A stretch of DNA of 33,813 nucleotides from Pseudomonadales bacterium (lineage in GTDB: Bacteria; Pseudomonadota; Gammaproteobacteria; Pseudomonadales; Azotimanducaceae). Below the pieces are notes generated by a model, which was given only the letters and a program-made list of their open reading frames with translations, was not told the DNA's origin and made no database searches. This document shows positions 1 to 8,510 of the stretch, one piece after another (the stretch's first letter is position 1; each line of letters starts with the position of its first letter). Position numbers and translations under genes: made by a program. The stretch spans positions 1 to 33,813 of the forward strand of contig SLQW01000010.1 of NCBI GenBank assembly GCA_007131295.1. The letters run 5' to 3'.

Positions 1-176
1 CCTGCATATCTCACCGATGCGCGAAGCGAGGGCGTGGAGATGCCGGGAAAGACAAGGCGCGCGACAGTTCGGGCGCGCAGGCGTACTCTACAGTACGTCG
101 AGCACCCGGGCCGAGCGCAACGCAGGATTTCCCGGTAGATCCGCGGCCGCAGCCGTGAATCGGTGAGATATGCAGG
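1..176. repeat. MITE-like element with 18-bp perfect terminal inverted repeats
   Basis: Positions 1-18 (CCTGCATATCTCACCGAT) are repeated as the exact reverse complement at 159-176. The interior is also loosely palindromic: a central hairpin CGTACT-ctac-AGTACG lies at 82-97, and the flanks GCCGGGAAA (42-50) and TTTCCCGG (128-135) pair. The element is too short to encode a transposase, so a non-autonomous (MITE or REP-like) element is the best fit. It abuts the truncated GH57 reading frame. CTAG follows at 177-180 and could be a target duplication or part of the terminal repeat; the left flank lies outside the window. Ends starting CCT would fit the IS1380 family, but this is a weak family hint. 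Confidence 0.7.
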
Positions 177-314
177 CTAGTTGGCCATGTCGGTCAGGTC
201 CTTGACCGTGAGCAGGTCGATCCAGTGCGCCTGAAATTCTCCTGAAACAGGATCCCGATAGTCGGGCTGATGCAGGTGTCAGCAAAGCACCACGCGTAGC
301 GGATCACCGGACAT
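177..314 (-). pseudogene. 5' remnant of a GH57-family (DUF1957-type) glycosidase gene
   Basis: Reading the minus strand from ATG at 314, which overlaps the glgC stop by 11 bases, gives MSGDPLRVVLC, then TGA (281-279), then HLHQPDYRDPVSGEFQ and 17 more residues to a TAG at 179-177. The HxHQPxYRDPxxGE signature is the N-terminus of glycoside hydrolase family 57 proteins, which often sit beside glgA/glgC. In that family the residue before HxHQP is normally Trp, so TGG has probably become TGA. TGA is an ordinary stop elsewhere in this window (for example glgC, glgB and leuS), so recoding is unlikely. The frame is then lost where the inverted-repeat element begins. The ATG has the right position for translational coupling to glgC. 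Two independent lesions support a pseudogene. The distal part of the gene, if it survives, lies left of the window. Confidence 0.7.
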
Positions 315-1578
315 AGTGTTCGTACTGGCCGAGCATTTCGGGCGTAACCAGAGTGATGCCTCCCGGACTCACCTCGAAGCGGGCGCGATCGGAGGCTTCG
401 TCGTATCCGATCGTCATGCCGTCGGGAAGCGTACAGCCCGTCTCGATGACCGCACGACGTATGCGGACGTTGCGACCAACCCGCACGTGGGGCAGGAGAA
501 CGGATTCCTCGATCAGCGATCCGTCTTCCACGATCACATAACAACTTAGCAGCGAGCGCCGGACCATGGCACCGGAAACGATGCAGCCGCCCGCCACCAT
601 GGAATCCACGGCCATGCCGGTGCGGTCGGGATCGGCGAACACGAACTTCGCTGGAGGAGCCTGTGGCTGCCAGGTCAGGATCGGCCAGCGCATGTCATAG
701 ATGTTGAGTTCCGGCGTTACGTCGATCAGTTCGAGGTTCGCGCGCCAATAGGATTCGAGATCACCGACATCGCGCCAGTAGGCATCGCCTCCCGTCTCGA
801 GGTCCCGGAACGGAAATGCGAAAACCCGGTCTCGTGTGACCGCACGCGGCAGGATGTCGCGGCCGAAATCATGGCTCGACGCGGCGTCGTCGGCGTCTTC
901 TGCCAGGGCCTGCAGCAGATAGTCGGTGCCGAACACGTAGATGCCCATCGATGCCAGAGCCTGGTTCGGATCTCCCGGAATGCCCGCGCAGGTGTCCGGC
1001 TTCTCCTCGAAGCGGTTAACGCGCATGTCACCATCCACTGTCATGATGCCGAAGGAACGCGCCTGCTCGATCGGAACCGGCAGGCAGCCGACGGTGACGT
1101 CGGCGTCGTTGCTGACATGCGCGGCAAGCATCGCGCCGTAGTCCATCTTGTAGACATGGTCACCACCGAGGATGAGCAGGAACGCGGGGTCATGCAGGCG
1201 GATGATGTCCTGATTCTGGTGCACCGCGTCCGCGGTGCCCACGTACCACCCGGCTCCCGTGCGTTGCTGCGCCGGCAGGAGCTCGATGAACTCTCCGAGC
1301 TCCGCGTGCAGGAAGCCCCAGCCGAACTGGACGTGCTGGATCAGAGAATGGGCCTTGTACTGGGTGAGGATACCGATCCTGCGGACGCCGGAATTGACAC
1401 AATTGGAAAGTGGAAAGTCGATGATGCGGAAGTGGCCGCCAAAAGGGACCGCGGGTTTCACCCGATGGGAGGTCAATGCGCCGAGACGCGTGCCCTTGCC
1501 GCCCGCCAGGATGAGTGCGAGCGTGTCACGCGTGATCAGGCTGACGAAACGTTCGCTCACCTGTTGCGGCGTATCCAT
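304..1578 (-). CDS. glgC: glucose-1-phosphate adenylyltransferase (ADP-glucose pyrophosphorylase)
   Basis: The enzyme makes ADP-glucose from ATP and glucose-1-phosphate, the committed and allosterically regulated step of glycogen synthesis, in the cytosol. The N-terminus carries the nucleotidyltransferase signature LILAGGKGTRL followed by the sugar-nucleotide loop RVKPAVPFGG and FPLSNCVNSG. The EEKP motif of the active-site region and a C-terminal left-handed beta-helix-like part are also present. The length of 424 residues matches the family. I chose ATG at 1578 (MDTPQQV) because AGGAG lies 5 bases upstream; an in-frame start at 1614 lacks this. The gene is divergent from glgB, with a TTGAC-N4-GTCAA palindrome in between, and its 3' end overlaps the GH57 remnant. 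Confidence 0.96.
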   Translation of the reverse strand: MDTPQQVSERFVSLITRDTLALILAGGKGTRLGALTSHRVKPAVPFGGHFRIIDFPLSNCVNSGVRRIGILTQYKAHSLIQHVQFGWGFLHAELGEFIELLPAQQRTGAGWYVGTADAVHQNQDIIRLHDPAFLLILGGDHVYKMDYGAMLAAHVSNDADVTVGCLPVPIEQARSFGIMTVDGDMRVNRFEEKPDTCAGIPGDPNQALASMGIYVFGTDYLLQALAEDADDAASSHDFGRDILPRAVTRDRVFAFPFRDLETGGDAYWRDVGDLESYWRANLELIDVTPELNIYDMRWPILTWQPQAPPAKFVFADPDRTGMAVDSMVAGGCIVSGAMVRRSLLSCYVIVEDGSLIEESVLLPHVRVGRNVRIRRAVIETGCTLPDGMTIGYDEASDRARFEVSPGGITLVTPEMLGQYEHYVR

Positions 1579-1612
1579 GGAGGCTCCTGTGGCAGAACTT
1601 GGCGACCGCGCC

Positions 1613-1618
1613 ATTGAA
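1613..1618 (-). promoter_or_regulatory. possible -10 element of glgC
   Basis: On the minus strand these bases read TTCAAT, four of six matching TATAAT. They begin 29.5 bases from the centre of the TTGAC-N4-GTCAA palindrome, the spacing expected for a class II Crp/Fnr site centred at -41.5. The hexamer was sought at that position, so this is a consistency check and not independent proof. Confidence 0.3.
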
Positions 1619-1639
1619 ACATCGGGAAAGTTTCTGGAT

Positions 1640-1655
1640 GTTGACAGCGGTCAAC
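1640..1655. promoter_or_regulatory. Crp/Fnr-type operator candidate upstream of glgC
   Basis: The sequence GTTGAC-AGCG-GTCAAC is a perfect palindrome with 6-bp arms. Its TTGAC-N4-GTCAA core resembles the FNR/ANR/DNR family box (TTGAT-N4-ATCAA and variants). The core centre (1647.5) is 69.5 bases from the glgC start and only about 30 from the glgB start. Geometry therefore favours activation of glgC; for glgB it would sit in the leader and might repress. The same core recurs upstream of the acyl-CoA synthetase gene at 5732-5745. Confidence 0.5.
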
Positions 1656-1677
1656 GCCACTCACGTAAGAGCAGCCG

Positions 1678-3867
1678 ATGGTTGTGAATGCTGCGAATGT
1701 CCCTGGTGCGCCTACTTTGACTGATGCAGGTCTCGAGGAACTGGCGCGACGGCTGCAAACCGGTCGCCTGCACGAGCCGCACCATCTGTTGGGTCCCCTT
1801 GCGTCCGGGGGAGTGCGCGCGTGGTTGCCTGGTGCCCTCGCTGCCTGGGTGGAGCCCGGGGCGCTGCGCATGATCTGCGTCGATCAGGAAGGATTATTCG
1901 AGTTTCCGGGCCGCGTTGCGCCCGGGTATCGGCTGCGGTGGCGTGACCACGACGGGCGCGAACACGAAGCCGCCGATCCCTACGCGCATGCGCCTGAAAT
2001 CGCTCAGGAAAGGCTCGAGTGCTTCGGTCGAGGCGAAGAGATTCGTGCCTGGCAGTGGTTGGGTGCGCATGAAGTCACGCAGGATGGTGTCGCCGGCACG
2101 CGCTTCGCCGTCTGGGCCCCGAACGCCGAGCGCGTCAGCGTCGTCGGCGATTGGAACGGGTGGCATGGACTGTGGCATCCAATGACGGTGCGTGGGTCCA
2201 GCGGCGTCTGGGAATTGTTCCTTCCGGACGTGCGCGCTGGCGCCCTCTACAAGTTCGAAATCCGCAACCGTGACACAGGACGCGTGGTGGTCAAGGCGGA
2301 CCCCTTTGCGCAGTTCTGCGAACTGCGTCCGCACACGGCTTCGGTCGTTGCCGGCTCAAGCCACCATGGTTGGCGGGATGCGTCCTGGTTGAACGAACGG
2401 CCGGATTGGCGCCATGCACCCATGGCCATCTACGAACTTCATCCGGGATCCTGGCGGCGCCATCCTGACGGCCGTTTCCTAGACTATCGCGAGCTCGCTG
2501 CTGCACTGGTACCGGAGCTGCTCGAACTGGGATTCACCCACGTCGAGTTCCTGCCGATCACGGAGCATCCGTTCGACGCGTCGTGGGGATACCAGACCAC
2601 TGGCTACTTTGCGCCAACCAGGCGTTTCGGCACGCCTGACGATTTCCGTTACCTGGTCGATACGCTGCATGGCCATGGCATCGGCGTGATCCTCGACTGG
2701 GTACCGGGACACTTTCCCAAGGATGATTACGCCCTGGCCCGTTTCGACGGCAGCCCGCTGTTCGAGCATGCCGATCCACGGCGCGGTGAGACAGTCGAGT
2801 GGGACACGCTGGCCTTCGATTTCGGTCGTAACGAGGTCAGGAGTTTCCTGGTCTCCAGTGCTCTGTACTGGCTTGAGGAGTTCCATTGCGATGGTCTGCG
2901 CATCGATGCCGTGGCTTCGATGTTGTATCTGGACTACGGCCGCCACGACGGTGCCTGGGTGCCGAACATCCACGGCGGGCGTGAGAATCTCGAGGCGGTC
3001 GCGTTTCTCCAGCAGCTCAATGAGGTGACCCATCGCGAGTGCCCAGGGAGCATGACCATCGCGGAGGAATCCACTGCCTGGCCTGCAGTCACCCGCCCGG
3101 TCTATCTCGGCGGTCTCGGGTTCTCCATGAAGTGGAATATGGGCTGGATGCACGACACGCTCGTTTACATGAGCCACGATCCTATTCATCGCCGCTACCA
3201 TCATGATCGCCTGACGTTCGGGCTGCTGTACGCCCACAGTGAGAATTTCGTCCTGCCCCTGTCCCATGACGAGGTGGTGCACGGCAAGGGTTCGCTTTAC
3301 GGCAAGATGCCTGGCGATCGCTGGCAACGATTCGCCAATCTGCGTCTGCTGTATGCGTTCATGTATGCGTATCCGGGTAAGAAGCTCCTGTTCATGGGTA
3401 GTGAGACCGGGCAGGAATCGGAGTGGGATCACGCGCGCACATTGGAGCAGGGCGCGCATCCGATCCTCGCCTCCGGACTGCGGAGGCTCGTCTGCGACCT
3501 CAATCAGCTCTATCGGATCCGCCCGGAGCTGCATGCAACTGACTTCGATGATTCCGGCTTCGAATGGATCGACTGTCACGATTCCGCGCATTCGGTCATT
3601 GCCTTTCTGCGTTGGTGCGACGGGAGGGCGGTGCTCGTCGTCTGCAACTTCACCCCCGTTCCTCGGCACGGCTATCGAGTTGGTGCGCCTCACGCGGGGC
3701 GCTGGCGCGAACTCCTGAACACCGACGCTTCCTGCTACGGCGGCGGAGACGTCGGCAATGGGGGAGGCGTCCTGGCCAGCGACGCATCGTGGATGGGCAG
3801 GCCGAATTCTCTGGAACTGACGCTGCCGCCCCTCGGGGTCGTGGTGTTCGCACCAGACGAGCCCTGA
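1678..3867 (+). CDS. glgB: 1,4-alpha-glucan branching enzyme
   Basis: This GH13 enzyme cuts alpha-1,4-glucan chains and re-attaches them by alpha-1,6 bonds during glycogen synthesis. The order is an N-terminal beta-sandwich, a CBM48 module ([20 protein letters not shown]), the (beta/alpha)8 barrel and a C-terminal beta domain. Catalytic motifs are visible: [10 protein letters not shown] with nucleophile Asp410, TIAEEST with the acid/base Glu at 463/464, and [15 protein letters not shown] with the transition-state Asp. The length of 729 residues is close to the usual form. The start at 1678 has only a weak upstream purine stretch (AAGAG). glgA follows after a single base, so the two are surely one transcript. 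Confidence 0.96.
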   Translation: MVVNAANVPGAPTLTDAGLEELARRLQTGRLHEPHHLLGPLASGGVRAWLPGALAAWVEPGALRMICVDQEGLFEFPGRVAPGYRLRWRDHDGREHEAADPYAHAPEIAQERLECFGRGEEIRAWQWLGAHEVTQDGVAGTRFAVWAPNAERVSVVGDWNGWHGLWHPMTVRGSSGVWELFLPDVRAGALYKFEIRNRDTGRVVVKADPFAQFCELRPHTASVVAGSSHHGWRDASWLNERPDWRHAPMAIYELHPGSWRRHPDGRFLDYRELAAALVPELLELGFTHVEFLPITEHPFDASWGYQTTGYFAPTRRFGTPDDFRYLVDTLHGHGIGVILDWVPGHFPKDDYALARFDGSPLFEHADPRRGETVEWDTLAFDFGRNEVRSFLVSSALYWLEEFHCDGLRIDAVASMLYLDYGRHDGAWVPNIHGGRENLEAVAFLQQLNEVTHRECPGSMTIAEESTAWPAVTRPVYLGGLGFSMKWNMGWMHDTLVYMSHDPIHRRYHHDRLTFGLLYAHSENFVLPLSHDEVVHGKGSLYGKMPGDRWQRFANLRLLYAFMYAYPGKKLLFMGSETGQESEWDHARTLEQGAHPILASGLRRLVCDLNQLYRIRPELHATDFDDSGFEWIDCHDSAHSVIAFLRWCDGRAVLVVCNFTPVPRHGYRVGAPHAGRWRELLNTDASCYGGGDVGNGGGVLASDASWMGRPNSLELTLPPLGVVVFAPDEP

Positions 3868-3868
3868 C

Positions 3869-5320
3869 GTGGCAGCTCGAACGAAAGTGCTCCTCGTAGC
3901 TGCGGAGATGGCGCCCTTGGTCAAGCTCGGTGGCCTCGGTGATGTCGTCGGAGCCCTGCCCTCCGCTCTGCAACCACTCGGTATCGATGCGCGAGTGCTG
4001 TTACCAGCGTACTCACCGGCAATGGCGGCAGGCGCGCGCCTCCTTGCCTGGCTTCCGGACAATGGAGGTCGCATTCTCGAGTGCTCGGGTGCATCGCATC
4101 CGGTCTACCTGCTGGATCACCCTGACTTTCGCGGCCGCGGTGGTCGGCCCTATGCCGACGCAGAAGGTCGTCCTTGGCGTTCGGACGCCGCAGCGTTCGC
4201 TGCGCTCGGGAGGGCAGCGGCTGTTTTGGCAGAAGGCGCGTTGGTGGATTGGCAACCCGACGTGTTGCACTGCCATGACTGGCACGCGGGTCTCGCGCCG
4301 GCTTGGCTGCGCGTGGCCGGGCTTTCGACCGCCTCCGTCTTCACCATCCACAATCTCGCCTTCACGGGCTGCTTCGAACGTGACGTGTTGGCTCGCGTCG
4401 GTCTGCCGTCCTGGCTCGATGATCCCGAGGCACTGGAATTCTACGGCGACATCGCTTTCATCAAAGGCGGTCTGGTGTTCGCCGATCGCCTCACGACAGT
4501 GAGTCCGAAGCACGCGCAGGAAATCCTCACTGCAGAGGGCGGCTTTGGTCTGGACGGCGTACTACGCGCCCGCCGTGCGCGCTTGACTGGGATCCTGAAC
4601 GGTATCGACACGCAAGTTTGGGATCCGCGCAGCGATCCGCATCTCCCTTGTCCCTTCGGACCCGATGATCTGGCTGGCAAATCGGCAGCGCGCGCGGCGC
4701 TGGTCGAGCGTTTCGGTCTCGAGGCTGGCCGTGATCGGCACAGGCCCCTGCTGTCCTGGGTCGCACGGCTGACTCATCAGAAAGGAACCGACCTGCTGTT
4801 GGACACCCTGCCGGGCCTGCTCGAAGACGGTCATAGCATGGTTCTGCTCGGCAACGGTGACGTCGCGGCGGAGTCGGCATTGCGCGAACTTGCGGCGCGC
4901 TGGCCCGCACGTCTGGCGGTCTGCTTCGGCTTCGACGAGGCGTTGGCGCACCTCATCTACGCCGGTGCCGACCTGCTGCTGATGCCATCCCGTTATGAAC
5001 CCTGTGGTCTGTCGCAACTCTACGCCATGCGCTATGGCACCCTGCCGGTGGGGCCGCCGGTGGGCGGACTCGCGGACACCATCTTCGATGCCGATGACGC
5101 TGCCATGGCGGCGGGCGGCGGAACCGGATTCCTGATGCGCGACACGAGCGCAATGGCGCTTAAAGAGGCTGTGGAACGGGCCAGGGCCTATTTCCTGCAG
5201 CCTCCCCTTTGGCAGCGGCTCATGCGCGACGTGATGCTGCGGGATTGGGGATGGGCCGGCAGTGCCGAGGCCTACGCAGAGCAGTACCGATTGGCGCTCC
5301 AGGATCGGCGGGATGCCTGA
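3869..5320 (+). CDS. glgA: glycogen synthase (ADP-glucose type)
   Basis: This GT5-family glucosyltransferase extends alpha-1,4-glucan from ADP-glucose. The N-terminal Rossmann domain has AAEMAPLVKLGGLGDVVGALP, where KLGGL (19-23) replaces the more common KTGGL ADP-glucose-binding motif. The C-terminal GT-B domain has the YEPCGLSQLYAMRYGTLP loop with the catalytic-site Glu377. The length of 483 residues is normal. It starts with GTG one base after the glgB stop and is translationally coupled to it. Together with glgC and glgB it gives the complete bacterial glycogen synthesis route. No glgP or glgX is in view, so degradation genes must lie elsewhere. Confidence 0.95.
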   Translation: MAARTKVLLVAAEMAPLVKLGGLGDVVGALPSALQPLGIDARVLLPAYSPAMAAGARLLAWLPDNGGRILECSGASHPVYLLDHPDFRGRGGRPYADAEGRPWRSDAAAFAALGRAAAVLAEGALVDWQPDVLHCHDWHAGLAPAWLRVAGLSTASVFTIHNLAFTGCFERDVLARVGLPSWLDDPEALEFYGDIAFIKGGLVFADRLTTVSPKHAQEILTAEGGFGLDGVLRARRARLTGILNGIDTQVWDPRSDPHLPCPFGPDDLAGKSAARAALVERFGLEAGRDRHRPLLSWVARLTHQKGTDLLLDTLPGLLEDGHSMVLLGNGDVAAESALRELAARWPARLAVCFGFDEALAHLIYAGADLLLMPSRYEPCGLSQLYAMRYGTLPVGPPVGGLADTIFDADDAAMAAGGGTGFLMRDTSAMALKEAVERARAYFLQPPLWQRLMRDVMLRDWGWAGSAEAYAEQYRLALQDRRDA

Positions 5321-5330
5321 GCTGCCGGCA

Positions 5331-5537
5331 TCAACGCAAGTGCCGCGCGCGCATGGCGAGACACTCACTGCGTACCGGGCAGTCCATTTCGGTGCACACG
5401 AAGCGGTGCTCGGTGCCAAAACAGGGCTCGGTCTGCTCTGCGATCTGGGAGCGGATGACGCGCCACCGCCGCCGACTGGAGGAGTCCGCTGGAGGCGCAG
5501 CTTGAAAGGGCTGGGAGCGGGATTGTCTGCTGATCAT
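5331..5537 (-). CDS. small four-cysteine conserved hypothetical protein
   Basis: This 68-residue protein converges on glgA with a 10-base gap. Its C-terminal half is CFGTEHRFVC then TEMDC then PVRSEC, giving Cys39, Cys48, Cys53 and Cys59 spaced C-x8-C-x4-C-x5-C, a possible Zn or Fe-S site. The N-terminal half is basic and probably disordered. ATG at 5537 has TAAGG eight bases upstream; a longer in-frame start at 5639 adds residues with no such support. The pattern resembles short gammaproteobacterial proteins of unknown role containing a CFxT...DCPxRxEC segment, but I recall this only loosely. Opposite-strand frames here look like shadows. Function unknown. Confidence 0.6.
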   Translation of the reverse strand: MISRQSRSQPFQAAPPADSSSRRRWRVIRSQIAEQTEPCFGTEHRFVCTEMDCPVRSECLAMRARHLR

Positions 5538-5731
5538 GGGATCGACCTTAGCCGTGGGAGGCATCGTTGCTGCGAGACCTGGGCGTCTCAGGGCCAGACT
5601 GAGGCGGATGGGCATCATGAGCGCCTTCGATGACAGCAATATGGCACGGTGCCTGGCAGAGCTGTCTGCGCGATGAGTGCAACGGATGAGTGAAACGGGA
5701 ACGACTCTATCGAAGGCATCCGCTGCTGGGA

Positions 5732-5745
5732 TTGACCCGGGTCAA
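5732..5745. promoter_or_regulatory. Crp/Fnr-type operator candidate upstream of the acyl-CoA synthetase
   Basis: TTGACCCGGGTCAA is a perfect 14-bp palindrome with the same TTGAC-N4-GTCAA core as the site upstream of glgC. Its centre lies 72.5 bases before the ATG at 5811, nearly the distance seen for glgC (69.5). This is a good fit to a class II FNR/ANR/DNR-like site. Confidence 0.55.
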
Positions 5746-5767
5746 CGTCGAGCCCGATCGATTGTCG

Positions 5768-5773
5768 TGTCAT
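5768..5773 (+). promoter_or_regulatory. possible -10 element of the acyl-CoA synthetase gene
   Basis: TGTCAT matches TATAAT at four of six bases and starts 29.5 bases from the centre of the upstream palindrome, as expected for an activator site centred at -41.5. It was sought at that position, so the support is modest. Confidence 0.3.
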
Positions 5774-5810
5774 CGTTCCCACTTCTTCCAGGGCAGCCGA
5801 TGCTGGCGCC

Positions 5811-8468
5811 ATGACCACACGCAACTTTCGCGCCATCTTCGAACCCGGCTCGGTCGCACTGATCGGCGCCAGTGCCAGGCCTTCCTCGGTCGGTGCGACA
5901 GTTCTGGCCAATCTCATCGCGGGTGGATTTTCGGGACCCGTCTGGCCCGTGAATCCGAACTACGCGGAGCTGGCGGGTGTGCGCTGCTATGCCAGCATCC
6001 ATGAGCTGCCTGCGGCCCCGGACTTGGCCGTGATCGCGACCCCCGCGGCCACGGTCCCGGACCTCGTTGCCCAGCTCGGCGCGCGGGGTACGCGCGCGGC
6101 CATTGTGCTATCTGCCGGATTCGCAGAACTCGGTGATGCTGCGGGGCGCGCCCTCGAGCAGGCCATGTTGGAGGCGGCGCGGCCTCATCTGATGCGCATC
6201 GTGGGTCCGAACACGATCGGTCTGCTCGTCCCGCACATCGGCCTGAATGCCAGCTTCGCGCACTTGATGCCAGCGGCTGGCGATATCGCGTTCGTGTCCC
6301 AGTCCGGGGCACTGCTGACGTCCGTGATGGACTGGGCCCATGGTCGCGGCATCGGCTTCTCGCGGCTCGTCGCCCTCGGCAGCATGGCAGACGTGGATGT
6401 GGGAGATCTGCTCGATGATCTGGCCAACGACTCGACGACCCGCGCGATTCTCATGTACGTGGAGGGAATCAAGGCGCCGCGCAAGTTCCTCTCTGCCGCT
6501 CGTGCGGCGGCACGGACGAAGCCGGTTCTCGTCTGCAAGTCCGGTCGGCACGATGCCGGTGCGCGGGCGGCACGCACGCACACCGGTGCCATGGCCGGTT
6601 CCGATGCGGTCTACGACTGTGCCTTTCGGCGCGCAGGCATGCTCCGGGTCAGGGACCTCGAGGAGCTTTTCGCTGCAGTCGAGATTCTCGCGACGACACC
6701 GGCTCCACCAGGCGACCGCCTCGCCATTGTCACCAATGGTGGCGGTCTTGGTGTGCTTGCGGCCGACGCGCTGATGGATGTGGGTGGCACGCTGGCCACG
6801 CTCGACGCGGGAACTGTCGCGCGGCTCGATGCGGTGCTGCCGCCCACCTGGTCCCGCGGCAACCCCATCGACTTGATCGGCGATGCCGGGCCCGACCGTT
6901 ACGGGGGAGCCCTCGAGACCTTGCTCGAAGCCCCCGAAGTCGATGCGACCCTGGTTCTACACGTTCCTGTGTCGGTAGCGGATCCCACGGCGGTCGCGGA
7001 TGCGGTCGTGGAGGCTCACCGGCGGTCTCCGCACCGCACCCTGCTCACCAATTGGGCGGGAGGGGTCAGCGTCTCGGAGGCGAGAGAAAGGTTCTACGCG
7101 GCTGGTGTTGCGACCTTCGAGCATCCGGACGACGCAATCCGTGGCCTGCATCATCTGCTGAGTCATCGCAGGCTCCAGCGAACCCTGCTCGAAGCGCCGG
7201 CCGCGCCTGCGCAACGGCTCAATGTGGATCACGTTCAGACGAACGCAGTGATCCGGGATGCCTTGGAGCAGGGCAGAACCTGGCTCGACGCCGATGCTGC
7301 GCGCGGCCTGCTCGGTGCCTATGGCATTCCCACTTTGCCGGTGCGGCATGCCACGTCCATCGACGCCGCCGCTACCGCGGCCGCGGAGATGGCGACGCCG
7401 GTTGCTCTGAAGATCCGCTCGCCGGACCTGCCGCACAAGACGGATGTCGGCGGTGTCCTCCTCGACCTGGAGGGCCATGACGCGGTCGCGGCGGCGGCTC
7501 GTTCCATGCTGGAACGGGTTGCGCGTGAACGCCCGGATGCTCGGATCGACGGCTTCAGCATCGAGCCCATGTTGCGGATCCGGCATGGTCACGAACTCAT
7601 CGTGGGCGCCCATGTCGATGCCCAGTTCGGTCCGGTGCTGCTGTTCGGGCACGGGGGGACTGCCGTGGAGGTGCTCGATGATACGGCCCTGGGCCTGCCG
7701 CCGCTGAATGGGGCCTTGGCTCGAGAAATGATCGCGCGCACCCGCATTGGGCGCCTGCTGACCGGACATAGAGGGCTGCCTGGAGTCGATCTCGATGCAG
7801 TTGCGGATGTCCTGACCCGCGTCAGTCAGCTGATGGTCGATCTCACGGAAGTCATCGAAATCGACATCAACCCGCTGCTTGCGCACCCGCATGGCGTCGC
7901 GGCTCTGGACGTTCGAGTCAGGATCGCGGCCCCGCAGAGGTCGGCAAGCGACCGTCTCGCCATCAGGCCCTATCCTGTGGAGTTAGAACGTCCGCTCGAG
8001 GTTGGATCGGAGGACCTGCGCATCCGACCGGCGCGACCGGAAGACCGCGAGCTCGTGGTGTCTGCGTTGGACCCGGATCGCCGGAGCAAGTTTGCATGTA
8101 CCGATCTGGAGCGGATGGCGGCGCCTCGCTTCACCCAGATCGACTACGATCGCGAGCTGGTCCTGCTGCTGCTCGGGCCGGGAAACGGTTCGAGCCCGGT
8201 TCTGTTGGGCCTCGCTGCGCTCTACCGCGATCCGGACGGAGCGCGAGCGGAGTGTGTTTTTGGTCTCGACAAGAGGCTCGATTACTCTGTTGCGCAGAAG
8301 TTTTTCGGCCAGCTCCTGGAGCACGCCCGCGATACTGAGGTCGAGCGACTCGACGTCCGCGTCTCGGCCGAACTCGATGTGCTTGTTGTACTGCTTCGTT
8401 CCCTTGGCTTCGCGCCAGCTGGCGATGACGACTTGCTCACCCTTGAGATTTCCGCGTTTGCGGCCTGA
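5811..8468 (+). CDS. ADP-forming acetate/acyl-CoA synthetase fusion with C-terminal GNAT-like domain
   Basis: The 885-residue protein fuses the alpha and beta parts of an NDP-forming acyl-CoA synthetase (acyl-CoA + ADP + Pi to acid + ATP + CoA) to a GNAT-like domain. The order is a CoA-binding Rossmann domain (about 1-130, VALIGASARPSSVG), succinyl-CoA-ligase-like domains (GPNTIGL, SQSGAL), an ATP-grasp domain (about 480-700, MATPVALKIRSPDLPHKTDVGGV) and the C-terminal domain (about 730-885). The phosphohistidine position is kept: His257 in RTHTGAMAGSD. This architecture is shared with Pat/YfiQ protein acetyltransferases, but here the usual Q/R-x-x-G-x-G/A acetyl-CoA loop of the GNAT part is not recognisable. 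Ligase activity is therefore as likely as protein acetylation. A Crp/Fnr-like palindrome lies upstream, and glk follows. Confidence 0.85.
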   Translation: MTTRNFRAIFEPGSVALIGASARPSSVGATVLANLIAGGFSGPVWPVNPNYAELAGVRCYASIHELPAAPDLAVIATPAATVPDLVAQLGARGTRAAIVLSAGFAELGDAAGRALEQAMLEAARPHLMRIVGPNTIGLLVPHIGLNASFAHLMPAAGDIAFVSQSGALLTSVMDWAHGRGIGFSRLVALGSMADVDVGDLLDDLANDSTTRAILMYVEGIKAPRKFLSAARAAARTKPVLVCKSGRHDAGARAARTHTGAMAGSDAVYDCAFRRAGMLRVRDLEELFAAVEILATTPAPPGDRLAIVTNGGGLGVLAADALMDVGGTLATLDAGTVARLDAVLPPTWSRGNPIDLIGDAGPDRYGGALETLLEAPEVDATLVLHVPVSVADPTAVADAVVEAHRRSPHRTLLTNWAGGVSVSEARERFYAAGVATFEHPDDAIRGLHHLLSHRRLQRTLLEAPAAPAQRLNVDHVQTNAVIRDALEQGRTWLDADAARGLLGAYGIPTLPVRHATSIDAAATAAAEMATPVALKIRSPDLPHKTDVGGVLLDLEGHDAVAAAARSMLERVARERPDARIDGFSIEPMLRIRHGHELIVGAHVDAQFGPVLLFGHGGTAVEVLDDTALGLPPLNGALAREMIARTRIGRLLTGHRGLPGVDLDAVADVLTRVSQLMVDLTEVIEIDINPLLAHPHGVAALDVRVRIAAPQRSASDRLAIRPYPVELERPLEVGSEDLRIRPARPEDRELVVSALDPDRRSKFACTDLERMAAPRFTQIDYDRELVLLLLGPGNGSSPVLLGLAALYRDPDGARAECVFGLDKRLDYSVAQKFFGQLLEHARDTEVERLDVRVSAELDVLVVLLRSLGFAPAGDDDLLTLEISAFAA

Positions 8469-8510
8469 TGTTCGCGCTTGTTCGGAGCAGGAGCGTACGG
8501 AGATGATTGC

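Larger units (their letters stand above)
5538..5810. other. intergenic region upstream of the acyl-CoA synthetase gene
   Basis: No convincing gene is seen in these 273 bases. Notable content is the palindrome at 5732-5745 and a possible -10 element at 5768-5773. The remainder carries the 5' leader of the small Cys protein (minus strand) and the promoter of the downstream gene. Confidence 0.5.

Noticed and set aside
279-281. TGA in the GH57 frame as selenocysteine or recoded Trp
   Set aside because: TGA is an ordinary stop in glgC, glgB, leuS and others in this window, and no Sec element is evident; mutation is simpler.
2479-4074. 531-residue open frame on the minus strand
   Set aside because: It is antisense to glgB/glgA and spans their junction. 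It has no domain motif.
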